The translations under genes were made by a program, and so were the position numbers. From Actinomycetes bacterium (GTDB lineage: Bacteria > Actinomycetota > CADDZG01 > JAHWKV01), in contig JAJCYF010000169.1 in assembly GCA_029263035.1 (NCBI GenBank), positions 1-11,988 on the forward strand: a stretch of DNA of 11,988 nt, in the 5' to 3' direction. The notes under the pieces are model-generated. The model made no database searches, was not told the DNA's origin, and saw only the letters and a program-made list of their open reading frames with translations. Positions 1-6,752 of this stretch are shown here, one piece after another; position 1 is the first letter of the stretch; each line of letters starts with the position of its first letter.

Positions 1-2415
1 GAACGGCAGCTCCAGGAGCATTGTGTCCAGCGCCGAGGGTACTCCGGCGGCAGCCGGCGGCCGGACCGGGTGGACCGCGGGCGATGCCGGAGGCGCCGCC
101 GCGACCGGGTAGGCGTGGTGGCGGGGCACCTCAGGCTCGAAACGGGGCGCAACGGTTCGGTAGCCGGGCTGCTCCGGCACTCCCGCTGCGAGCAGGTCGC
201 CGGCTTCGCGGTCAACGGTGACCCCCGTGCCCGGCGGAGGAACAACGACGGGCTCCTCGCCCTCAATGCTGAACCTCGGGAGGATTTTGTCCAGCCACCT
301 CGGCAGGTACCAGTTCGCCTCTCCCAGCAGCTCCATGGTTGCCGGTACCAGGATCATCCGCACCAGCGTGGCGTCGATCAAAACCGCCGCCGCCAGTCCC
401 AGCCCGACGAGCTTGGCATTGGGGTCCTCGCCCAGGACGAACGAGAAGAAGACCGTAACCATGATCGCCGCCGCCGCCGTGATGACCCGGGCGGTTGAGG
501 CCAGACCATCGGCCACGGCTTCTGCGTTGTTCTTGCCGCTGTCGTGTTCCTCTTTGATGCGCGAAAGCAGGAAGACCTCGTAGTCCATCGACAACCCGAA
601 AAGGATGGCGAACAGCAGCATCGGTGTGTAGGCGGCTATGGGGCCCGTCCGGTCAACGCCGATCAGCTCCGCCGGCCACCAGCCCCACTGAAACACGGCG
701 ACCAGAACCCCGAAAGCTGCGGCGATGGCTATGAGGTTCATTAGAGCTGCCTTCAAGGGGACCAGGATCGAGCGGAATGCCATCATCAGCAGGAGGAAGC
801 TGAGCAGGATCACCCCGCCGAAGAAGTAGGGCAGGCGTTCGGTCAGCTTGTCGGTGAGGTCCACGCCGATGGCTGCCGGTCCCCCGGAATGTATCTCCAG
901 GCCGTCCCCGTCCGCCTGCGAGATGATGTCGTCCCTGAGGTGGTGGACCAGCTCATCGGTCCGTTCGTCCTGCGGTGCGTACCGGCCGATCACCTGGATG
1001 AGGGCGGCCGTGGGGTTGGCGGGATCATTGGGTATCACGGGGCTGACCGATGCCACGCCGGGGTCCGCCGCCAGCTCTGCCGCCAGTGCCTGCAGGCGGG
1101 GGAAAGCGTCGGAGGCGTCCTCAAAGCTCGCTGCAACCAGCATCGGGCCGTTGGAACCGGGTCCGAAGGCCTCGGAGAGCAGGTCGTATGCCCGCCGGGT
1201 GGTCAGCTCAAGGGGGCCGTTCCCGGCATCCTGGTTTCCAAGCCGGATAGACAGGGTCGGGGTGGCCAGCGCTCCCAGGACGGCCAGACACAGGACTGCG
1301 GAGAGTACCGGGTGCCTCTGGATACCGCGGCTCCACCGGTACCAGAAACCCGACTCCTTGGGCCGGGGCGGCTTACCCTTGCGGCTGCGGTGGATCGACA
1401 GGCTGTCGATGCGGCGCCCGACCAGACCCATGAGGGCGGGGAGGAGCGTGATCGACGCAAGCATGGTGATGAGAACCGCAATTCCCGCCCCGACGGCGAG
1501 CCCGTAGACGAACGAGAGCTCCATGATGAACATGCCCAGCAGGCTGATGATCACCGTGATTCCGGCGAATACCACCGCCTTCCCCGCCGTAGTCATGGCC
1601 CTGACCACGGCATCCTCGGTATTCAGGCCGTCCTTCAGCCCCTGCCGGTAGCGGGTGACTATGAACAGGGCGTAGTCAATGCCCACCCCGATCCCGATCA
1701 TCGCTGCGACAAGGGGTGCAAACGTCACCACATCCATCACGTTGGCCAGCAGGGTCAGGCCGGTTACACCGATGCCCACGCCGAAGAGTGCAGTAAAGAT
1801 CGGCAGGCCCATCGCCAGCACGGAGCCGAAGCTCACCAGCAAGATCAGCACCGCGGCGCCGATTCCGTAGAGCTCGTTTTTACCGAGCGGAGGGGCAAGT
1901 TCCTGGAACGGGGGCCCTCCGTACTCGACGGTCAGCCGGTCGTCCGGCTCCACGGCCTCGTCGACCGCTTCAATGATGTCGTCGGAGAGTTCGAGCGGGA
2001 GCTCGGCGAACCCCTTGTTGAACTGCAGCTCGGCGTAGGCGATTTTGCCTGCCGACGGACCGGCCGGAGCAATTTGCCGGGCCCCTTCGGGAGAATATGG
2101 GCTGGTCAGGGCTGCCAGGTGCTCTCCGGAAGCTTCTTCGGCGGCGGCGAACCCGGCTTCCATCCGCTCCTGGACCGACTCGATGCCGTCCTCGGCCCGA
2201 AAGACGATCTGCCCGGCGTCCCCGCTTCGCGCGGGCATCTTCTCGGCGAGGATGTCGAATGTGCGCTGGGTCTCGGTTCCGGGGAGGTTGAAGTTGTTAT
2301 TGAGCTTGCCGCCGGCGACCTGGCTGAGGCCCGCCGTCCCGCCGAGCAGAATGATCCAGATGAACAGCATCAGCCACTTGTGCCGGAAGCTGAAGCGGGC
2401 GAGACCCTCTAGCAA
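1..2415 (-). CDS. MMPL/RND-family membrane transporter (3' end beyond window)
   Basis: Inner-membrane RND-superfamily exporter of the MMPL type. These are proton-driven pumps for lipids, drugs or other hydrophobic molecules; the substrate cannot be told from sequence. I translated 805 uninterrupted codons to the window edge with no stop. The architecture is two copies of one TM helix, a large extracytoplasmic loop and five TM helices: TM1 near residues 14-32, loop 33-180, TMs near 184-327, then TM7 near 368-388, loop 390-530, TMs near 531-692. Both repeats keep the MMPL signature with the proton-relay Asp-Tyr: GIDYALFIVTRYR (D247-Y248) and LSMDYEVFLLSRI (D611-Y612). Residues from about 718 onward form a Pro/Ala-rich tail. 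The TTG start is fixed by a GGAGGT sequence 5 nt upstream and an in-frame TAG two codons upstream. The gene lies 125 bp downstream of sufU on the same strand. Family assignment is firm; specificity is unknown. Confidence 0.95.
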   Translation of the reverse strand, partial: MLEGLARFSFRHKWLMLFIWIILLGGTAGLSQVAGGKLNNNFNLPGTETQRTFDILAEKMPARSGDAGQIVFRAEDGIESVQERMEAGFAAAEEASGEHLAALTSPYSPEGARQIAPAGPSAGKIAYAELQFNKGFAELPLELSDDIIEAVDEAVEPDDRLTVEYGGPPFQELAPPLGKNELYGIGAAVLILLVSFGSVLAMGLPIFTALFGVGIGVTGLTLLANVMDVVTFAPLVAAMIGIGVGIDYALFIVTRYRQGLKDGLNTEDAVVRAMTTAGKAVVFAGITVIISLLGMFIMELSFVYGLAVGAGIAVLITMLASITLLPALMGLVGRRIDSLSIHRSRKGKPPRPKESGFWYRWSRGIQRHPVLSAVLCLAVLGALATPTLSIRLGNQDAGNGPLELTTRRAYDLLSEAFGPGSNGPMLVAASFEDASDAFPRLQALAAELAADPGVASVSPVIPNDPANPTAALIQVIGRYAPQDERTDELVHHLRDDIISQADGDGLEIHSGGPAAIGVDLTDKLTERLPYFFGGVILLSFLLLMMAFRSILVPLKAALMNLIAIAAAFGVLVAVFQWGWWPAELIGVDRTGPIAAYTPMLLFAILFGLSMDYEVFLLSRIKEEHDSGKNNAEAVADGLASTARVITAAAAIMVTVFFSFVLGEDPNAKLVGLGLAAAVLIDATLVRMILVPATMELLGEANWYLPRWLDKILPRFSIEGEEPVVVPPPGTGVTVDREAGDLLAAGVPEQPGYRTVAPRFEPEVPRHHAYPVAAAPPASPAVHPVRPPAAAGVPSALDTMLLELPF

Positions 2416-2420
2416 CGTCT

Positions 2421-2426
2421 ACCTCC
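2421..2426 (-). promoter_or_regulatory. Shine-Dalgarno GGAGGT that fixes the TTG start of the MMPL gene
   Basis: On the minus strand GGAGGT is followed by AGACG and then TTG. With an in-frame TAG just upstream, this TTG is the only start that includes the N-terminal arginine-containing segment before TM1. Confidence 0.8.
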
Positions 2427-2447
2427 ACACTCGTCAGGAAATGGAGC

Positions 2448-2476
2448 GAATTTCCGGCAGGCACCGGAAGGAATTC
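2448..2476 (-). promoter_or_regulatory. Interrupted inverted repeat in the MMPL leader (operator or hairpin)
   Basis: TTCCGG and CCGGAA (2452-2457 and 2464-2469) form a perfect 6-bp inverted repeat around a 6-nt centre. Flanking GAAT (2448-2451) and ATTC (2473-2476) extend it with a 3-nt bulge. It lies 32 nt upstream of the TTG start. MMPL genes are often controlled by TetR-type repressors that bind such palindromes, so an operator is plausible; an RNA hairpin is equally possible. No U-tract follows, so it is not a standard terminator. Confidence 0.35.
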
Positions 2477-2508
2477 CTGCGACCATTATGGGTCGGAATC
2501 GGAGGCAA

Positions 2509-2514
2509 ATTGTA
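2509..2514 (-). promoter_or_regulatory. Possible -10 element (TACAAT) for the MMPL gene
   Basis: TACAAT on the minus strand fits the actinobacterial TANNNT -10 consensus. It would give a leader of roughly 85-90 nt carrying the inverted repeat and the GGAGGT site. No recognisable -35 lies at 16-18 bp (the bases there are GGCCGG), so support is weak. Confidence 0.3.
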
Positions 2515-2532
2515 GTCAGGAAATCCCCTGAC
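2515..2532 (-). terminator. Small hairpin after sufU
   Basis: GTCAGG and CCTGAC form a perfect 6-bp stem with a 6-nt loop (GGATTT), starting 9 nt past the sufU stop codon. There is no U-run after it, so it would be at best a weak or Rho-assisted terminator, or an mRNA 3' end structure. Confidence 0.3.
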
Positions 2533-2540
2533 CGGCCGGA

Positions 2541-2984
2541 TCAGCTTCCGTGCTTCTCGTTGTGGATCTTCACGCCTTCCAGGAAGGTGTTCCAGCCCAG
2601 CAGAGCACACTTGATACGGACCGGGTACTTCTGGACCCCTTGGAGCGCCAGCAGGTCGCCGAGGGCGTCCTCATCCTTGGCGTCCTCGCCCTGCATCATC
2701 GATTTGAAGGTGTTGGCCAGTTCCTCCGCCTCCGCAATGGACAGGCCCTTCAGCTTTTCGGTCATCATCGAAACCGAAGCCTGGGAGATGGAGCAACCCC
2801 TGCCCTCGAACCCGACGTTGGTGACCCGGCCGTCCTCGATGTCCACGTAGAGGTCGATCTCATCACCGCACAGCGGGTTGTCACGGTGCAGGTGGACGTC
2901 GGCCCCCTCGATCTTCGCCCGGTTCCGCGGGGTCCGGTAGTGGTCGAGGATTACTTCCTTATAAAGGTCTTCAAGGTCGCTCAA
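2541..2984 (-). CDS. sufU: SufU, zinc-dependent sulfur acceptor for Fe-S cluster assembly
   Basis: Takes persulfide sulfur from the cysteine desulfurase SufS and passes it to the SufBCD scaffold in the cytoplasm. The 147-residue protein has the IscU-like fold typical of SufU. The zinc/sulfur-transfer residues are visible: C39 and D41 in NPLCGDEID, C64 in GRGCSIS, and C126 in RIKCALLGW. The 18-21 residue insertion that separates SufU from IscU is present around residues 81-105. The start is TTG (MSDLEDLYKE), chosen because AAGGAGGG sits 7 nt upstream and the family begins here. A longer frame would overlap the end of sufS. It is co-transcribed with sufS just upstream. Length and motifs match the family, so the call is secure. 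Confidence 0.95.
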   Translation of the reverse strand: MSDLEDLYKEVILDHYRTPRNRAKIEGADVHLHRDNPLCGDEIDLYVDIEDGRVTNVGFEGRGCSISQASVSMMTEKLKGLSIAEAEELANTFKSMMQGEDAKDEDALGDLLALQGVQKYPVRIKCALLGWNTFLEGVKIHNEKHGS

Positions 2985-2991
2985 CGAAAAG

Positions 2992-2999
2992 CCCTCCTT
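2992..2999 (-). promoter_or_regulatory. Ribosome-binding site of sufU overlapping the sufS stop codon
   Basis: The minus strand reads TAAGGAGGG. The TAA ends sufS and its last two bases begin the AAGGAGGG that serves sufU, 7 nt before the TTG. A ribosome finishing sufS is therefore positioned on the sufU start region, which suggests translational coupling of enzyme and partner. Confidence 0.75.
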
Positions 3000-4218
3000 A
3001 GCCGAACATCTCCCGGCAACTCTCCAGGGCGTCAACAAGGGCGTCGACATCGCTATGAGTGTTGTAAATGTAAAAAGAAGCACGATTGGTCGCGCCTACC
3101 CCCAGTTTACGCATGAGCGGCTTGGCGCAGTGGTGGCCTGCCCGGATGGCTACCCCTTTTCCGTCCAGGATGGTTCCTACGTCGTGCGGGTGGATGTCTC
3201 CGATGTTGAACGAAACCAGGCCTGCCTTGATGTTGGCGTCCTTGGGGCCGTACACGGTGATGTCGGGAAGTGCGGCCAGGCGGTCCAGGGCGTAACGGGT
3301 GATCTCCACCTCGTGCCGGCGGATCGCATCCCAGCCGATGTTGTTCAGGTAGTCGATGGCCGTGCTCAGCCCGACCGCCTGGGAGATCGGCGGGGTGCCG
3401 GCCTCGAACTTGTAGGGAATGTCGTTGTAGGTCGAGTGATCGATCCAGACGTCCAGGATCATGTCGCCGCCGCCGTGGAAGGGCTCCATGGCCTCCAGAA
3501 TGCTTTCCCGTCCCCACAGAAAGCCGATTCCGGTCGGGGCGCACATCTTGTGGCCGGTTCCGGCGTAGAAGTCGCAGCCCAAGGAAGGGATGTCCACCGC
3601 CATGTGGGGAACCGCCTGCGCTCCGTCGCAGACCACGATGGCTCCGGCTTCGTGAGCTTTGGCGGCCATCTCGGCGATCGGGTTGATGGTGCCCAGGACG
3701 TTCGAAACATGAGTGACCGCCACAACCTTGGTCCTGGAGGACAGCAGCCGCTCGTACTCGGCCAGGTCCAGAATGCCGTTCTCGTCAACCGGGATGGCCC
3801 GGATCACCGCACCGGTGTCCTTGCAGGCAAGCTGCCAGGACACGATGTTGGAGTGGTGCTCCATCTCCGTTATGAGGACCTCGTCGCCTTCGGTCAGGTG
3901 ATGACGTCCCCAGGCGTAGGCCACCAGGTTGAGCGATTCGGTTGCCGACTTGGTGAAGATCAGGCCCCTGGTCTCCGGCACGCCGAGCAGCGCCGCCAGC
4001 TTGGTGCGGGCTCCCTCGAACAGGACCGTAGCCCGCTGTCCCAGGGTGTGAACCGAGCGGTGGACGTTGGAGTTGTCCTCCTCCTCGAACCGCTTTACCT
4101 CATCAATCACCGACAGCGGCCGGTGGGCGGTGGCGCCGTTATCCAGGTAGACGAGCGGGTGGCCGTTGACCTGCTGGAAAAGTACCGGGAAGTCCTTGCG
4201 AATCGCTTCGGCGTCCAT
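2998..4218 (-). CDS. sufS: SufS, PLP-dependent cysteine desulfurase
   Basis: Converts L-cysteine to L-alanine and leaves a persulfide on its active-site cysteine, the sulfur source for Fe-S clusters, handed on to SufU. The 406-residue protein is a class V aminotransferase fold. Visible residues: H121 (MEHHSN) stacking on PLP, D198 (VVCDGAQAVPH) contacting the pyridine nitrogen, K224 (TGHKMCAPTGIG) as the Schiff-base lysine, and C364 in RAGHHCAKPLM as the catalytic cysteine on the short loop typical of group II SufS. The ATG start (MDAEAIRKDFPVLF) is where the family begins; the frame is open further upstream but with no homologous sequence. It heads a sufS-sufU pair that is divergent from rpmE. 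No sufB, sufC or sufD gene lies in the window. Confidence 0.97.
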   Translation of the reverse strand: MDAEAIRKDFPVLFQQVNGHPLVYLDNGATAHRPLSVIDEVKRFEEEDNSNVHRSVHTLGQRATVLFEGARTKLAALLGVPETRGLIFTKSATESLNLVAYAWGRHHLTEGDEVLITEMEHHSNIVSWQLACKDTGAVIRAIPVDENGILDLAEYERLLSSRTKVVAVTHVSNVLGTINPIAEMAAKAHEAGAIVVCDGAQAVPHMAVDIPSLGCDFYAGTGHKMCAPTGIGFLWGRESILEAMEPFHGGGDMILDVWIDHSTYNDIPYKFEAGTPPISQAVGLSTAIDYLNNIGWDAIRRHEVEITRYALDRLAALPDITVYGPKDANIKAGLVSFNIGDIHPHDVGTILDGKGVAIRAGHHCAKPLMRKLGVGATNRASFYIYNTHSDVDALVDALESCREMFG

Positions 4219-4225
4219 ACCGTAA

Positions 4226-4231
4226 ATCCTA
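4226..4231 (-). promoter_or_regulatory. -10 element (TAGGAT) suggesting a leaderless sufS mRNA
   Basis: TAGGAT on the minus strand fits TANNNT and is separated from the sufS ATG by 7 nt, so transcription would begin at or within a base or two of the start codon. No clear -35 is seen at 17-18 bp (CTATCT or GCTATC). No good Shine-Dalgarno sequence precedes this ATG, which fits a leaderless transcript. Confidence 0.4.
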
Positions 4232-4298
4232 CCCCTCACGGCAGAACTAGATAGCTTGCGGACGGCGGTGTTACTCTCGGGATAGGTAAAGATTTGAA

Positions 4299-4304
4299 GA
4301 GGAG
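4299..4304 (+). promoter_or_regulatory. Shine-Dalgarno GAGGAG supporting the GTG start of rpmE
   Basis: GAGGAG is followed by 6 nt (ACTTAA) and then GTG. The bL31 family begins MK-x-G/D-I-HP, exactly what follows this GTG. Confidence 0.75.
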
Positions 4305-4310
4305 ACTTAA

Positions 4311-4535
4311 GTGAAGACGGGAATTCACCCCGATTACAAGACCGCCACGGTGCACTGCTCCTGTGGCAACACGTTTGAAACCCGGTCGACGGTATCGGAG
4401 CTGCGCACCGAGCTCTGCTCGCAGTGCCACCCCTTTTACACAGGCAAGCAGAAGATGGTCGACACCGGTGGACGGATCGAGCGATTCGAGCGCAAGTACG
4501 GCAAACGCGCCGGCGCCGCCCCTCCTGCTGAGTAG
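4311..4535 (+). CDS. rpmE: 50S ribosomal protein bL31 (zinc-ribbon, C+ form)
   Basis: Component of the large ribosomal subunit that bridges it to the 30S head. The 74-residue product starts MKTGIHPDY as usual for the family. It keeps four zinc-ribbon cysteines: C16 and C18 in HCSCGN, C36 and C39 in CSQCHPFYTG. It is therefore the zinc-binding C+ paralogue, not the zinc-starvation C- form. The tail after KYGKR is a short Ala/Pro extension. GTG start with a GAGGAG ribosome-binding site; TAG stop. It is the first gene of the plus-strand block. Its position ahead of prfA-prmC-sua5 matches M. tuberculosis, where rpmE also precedes prfA. A 92-bp region separates it from divergent sufS; I could not recognise a convincing rpmE promoter there. 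Confidence 0.97.
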   Translation: MKTGIHPDYKTATVHCSCGNTFETRSTVSELRTELCSQCHPFYTGKQKMVDTGGRIERFERKYGKRAGAAPPAE

Positions 4536-4600
4536 GAACCGCTTGAGCCGAGCGATCACAACCGTGCACTCCTGTGCTCGCTTTCCCATGAGGTCTCACC

Positions 4601-5608
4601 ATGGCCAGTAAGCCCTCCATAGGAGGACAGGCCGTGATGGAGGGCGTGATGATGCGCGGTCCGGAGTCCTGGGCCGTGGCGGTTCGCAAGCCCAACAAGG
4701 AGATTGCGGTCCACGCCTTCCCGCTGCCCCGCTACGCCGCGGAGCACAAATGGACCCGCAAGCCCCTCCTTCGGGGGGTGTGGACGCTCGCCGAGTCTCT
4801 GAATCTCGGTTTCAAGGCGCTCAAGATCTCCGGCTCCTACGCGGTGGAGGAGGAGGACGACAGCCCGGAGGACATTGCCAAGGTCGAAAAGGCGATGAAC
4901 GCCAGCCTGGGTATCGGCATGGTCATAATCCTGGCCCTCTTCGTGACCATTCCCGCCTTCATCTCCAAGTGGGGCGGCAACCGGATCGGCGTGGAGGGAG
5001 ACCTCCTGCAGAACATCTTCGAGGGCGGAATCCGGATCAGCTTCTTTTTGGGATACATCCTGCTGATCTCGCTGGTGCCCGACATCAAACGGGTTTTTCA
5101 GTACCACGGCGCCGAACACAAGACCATCTACGCCTACGAGAACGACGACCCGATGGAACCCGAGGTCATCGACCGCTACTCGACCCTTCACGTGCGGTGC
5201 GGCACGAACTTTTTGTTCATAGTCATGTTCGTGGCGATCATCGGCCACTTCCTGGCCGACGTGCTGCTGTCCGACGCGCCGCTGGCGTTCAAGCTCGCCG
5301 CCCGGGTCCTGATGATCCCGGTGGTTGCCGGGCTGTCCTACGAGGTGATCCGGGCCGCCGGCAAGAACGACAGGTCGGTCATCTTCCGTACCGTATCCCT
5401 GCCGGGTCTCGCACTGCAGAAGATCACCACCCGCCCGCCGACACATGACCAGATCGAGGTGGCAATCGCCGCTATGGAGGGCGTTATCAACCGCACCTCG
5501 GTTACCGAGGCGGAGACGGTCACGGTCTACGAGGTCAAGTCCCCGGTGGAGAGTCCGGATCACATGCTCCAGCCGGAAAAGGGTCTTCCCGGGGTAGAGC
5601 CCGCTTAG
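4601..5608 (+). CDS. DUF1385 family membrane protein (YqhQ-like)
   Basis: A conserved membrane protein of unassigned function, related to Bacillus subtilis YqhQ. The 335-residue sequence has all the family blocks: GGQAVMEGVMMRGP (8-21), LRGV (57-60), FQYHGAEHKTIYAYE (166-180), RCGTNF (199-204) and PGLALQKITTRPP (268-280). Predicted TM helices lie near 103-121, 143-163, 204-225 and 233-250. The invariant His/Glu/Asp/Cys residues look like a metal or catalytic site, but that is inference. An acidic stretch (EEEDDSPED, 83-91) precedes TM1. The ATG start has AGGT 6 nt upstream and the GGQAVMEG block begins 7 residues in, as expected. It is 65 bp after rpmE and 63 bp before prfA, in the same orientation and probably the same operon. 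The C-terminal 30 residues are not conserved. Confidence 0.92.
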   Translation: MASKPSIGGQAVMEGVMMRGPESWAVAVRKPNKEIAVHAFPLPRYAAEHKWTRKPLLRGVWTLAESLNLGFKALKISGSYAVEEEDDSPEDIAKVEKAMNASLGIGMVIILALFVTIPAFISKWGGNRIGVEGDLLQNIFEGGIRISFFLGYILLISLVPDIKRVFQYHGAEHKTIYAYENDDPMEPEVIDRYSTLHVRCGTNFLFIVMFVAIIGHFLADVLLSDAPLAFKLAARVLMIPVVAGLSYEVIRAAGKNDRSVIFRTVSLPGLALQKITTRPPTHDQIEVAIAAMEGVINRTSVTEAETVTVYEVKSPVESPDHMLQPEKGLPGVEPA

Positions 5609-5671
5609 CGACTCTCAATTATTTTGAGGACTACCGGCGCGTCCGGATAAAGAATTCTTCGAGGTGAACTG

Positions 5672-6751
5672 GTGAGCAAGGAAGTTTTGTTCGGCCGGCT
5701 GGACGAGATCGACACGCGCTACCAGGAGGTCCAGGCCCGGCTCATGGACCCCAATGTGACGTCCAACGCCACCATGTTGAGGGAGCTGGGCAAGGAGAAC
5801 TCCGAGCTTGAGCCCACCGTGTTGACCTATCGCAGGTGGAAGGCCGCGCTCGAGGAGGTGGAGGAGGCAAAAAAGCTCCTCAACGAGACCTCCGACCCCG
5901 AGATGAAGGAGATGGCGGAGGCCGAGATCTCCGAACAGGGGGCGCTGGCAGCCCGCCTCGAGGAGGAGCTGAAGGTCCTTCTGGTCCCGACCGACCCCAC
6001 CGACAACAAAGACGTGATAGTCGAGGTCAAAGCGTGAGAGGGCGGTGACGAATCGGCGCTGTTTGCCGGCGAGATCTTCCGGATGTACGAGGGATACGCC
6101 GAGCGGCGGGGCTGGAAGACCGAGATCTTGAGCTCGAACCCATCCAACATGGGGGGCTTGAAGGAGGTGACCTTCGCGGTCAAGGGCAAAGGCGCCTACT
6201 CCCGGATGAAGCATGAGGCCGGTGTGCACCGGGTCCAGCGGGTCCCGGAGACCGAGTCCCAGGGACGCCTTCACACCTCCGCCATAGGCGTGGTGGTGAT
6301 GCCGGAGGCGGAGGAGGTCGAGGTTGAGATCCACCCGAATGACCTGAAGTGGGATGTTTTCCGCTCATCCGGCCCCGGAGGGCAGTCGGTCAACACCACC
6401 GACTCCGCCGTGCGCCTGACCCACCTCCCGACAAATACCGTCGTGACCTGCCAGGACGAGAAGTCCCAGCTGCAGAACCGGGACAAGGCTCTGCGGATCA
6501 TGAGGGCCCGCCTGCACCAGATCGAGCTGGATCGCCGGGCCGCCGAAGACTCGGCCGCTCGCAAGGGCCAGGTTCGCAGCGTCGACCGTTCCGAGAAGAT
6601 CCGTACCTACAACTTCCCCCAGAACCGGGTGACCGACCACCGGGTGAAAGTCTCGGTCCACAACGTGCCGGACGTGATGAGCGGAGGAATCGACCCGTTC
6701 ATCGACGCGCTGATCACCAAACTGCGGACCGAACAGTTGACCGGCGAATGA
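5672..6751 (+). CDS. prfA: Peptide chain release factor 1, interrupted by an in-frame TGA at codon 122
   Basis: RF1 recognises UAA and UAG and triggers peptide release. The reading frame is 360 codons including the terminal TGA, the normal RF1 length. Residues 1-121 form helical domain 1 (MSKEVLFGRL to VIVEVKA). Codon 122 is TGA, then the same frame continues EGGDESALFAGEIFRMYEGY. The stop-recognition tripeptide is P192-E-T194 (RVPETESQGR, the PxT form of RF1, not the SPF of RF2). The catalytic GGQ is 236-238 in RSSGPGGQSVNTTDSAVRL. Domain order is intact and no base is gained or lost. GTG start with GAGGTG 5 nt upstream. Relatives have Gly at codon 122 (A-G-E-G-G-D-E), so GGA to TGA explains it. 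As written, the gene yields a 121-residue fragment. An ATG at 6083 could restart a 222-residue piece, but with no good ribosome-binding site and without the GGDE strand. prmC follows after 1 nt. Confidence 0.9.
6035..6037 (+). other. In-frame TGA inside prfA
   Basis: The sequence around it reads GTC AAA GCG TGA GAG GGC GGT GAC GAA, i.e. V-K-A-stop-E-G-G-D-E. Actinobacterial RF1 proteins read A-G-E-G-G-D-E here, so a single G-to-T change in GGA gives the stop. It sits at the junction of domain 1 and domain 2. The codon is followed by G, and no GGU-loop SECIS-like hairpin is visible just downstream. Confidence 0.9.
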
Positions 6752-6752
6752 G

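Noticed and set aside
889..2412. 507-codon open frame on the plus strand
   Set aside because: It lies fully antisense to the MMPL gene, whose TM pattern and DY motifs are unmistakable. Its His/Gln/Arg-rich composition is typical of a frame opposite GC-rich codons.
3055..4254. 399-codon open frame on the plus strand
   Set aside because: Antisense to sufS, no recognisable domain; explained by GC codon bias.
4256..4288. Promoter for rpmE from TTGCGG and a downstream GATAGGTA
   Set aside because: Spacing is 19-21 bp and no hexamer fits TANNNT, so it is not better than chance.
4556..5563. 335-codon open frame on the minus strand, antisense to the DUF1385 gene
   Set aside because: Low-complexity Asp/His/Arg composition with no family resemblance, while the opposite strand has all DUF1385 motifs.
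5624..5653. Promoter for prfA from TTGAGG and TAAAGA with 18-bp spacing
   Set aside because: The -10 is a poor match and the 63-bp gap fits simple operon spacing.
6035..6037. Genome-wide recoding of UGA as glycine, as in Gracilibacteria/SR1
   Set aside because: sufU, wecA and prfA itself end in TGA at positions that match family lengths, and the GC-rich actinobacterial gene content does not fit those lineages.
6035..6090. UGA in prfA as selenocysteine
   Set aside because: The family residue is glycine, not cysteine. The only short hairpin downstream (CGGC/GCCG, about 20 nt away) lacks the GGU-type loop of bacterial SECIS elements.
6020..6090. Programmed frameshift in prfA like that of prfB
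   Set aside because: The frame is the same before and after the TGA, and there is no slippery CUU-UGA or upstream Shine-Dalgarno-like spur; a frameshift would leave the frame.
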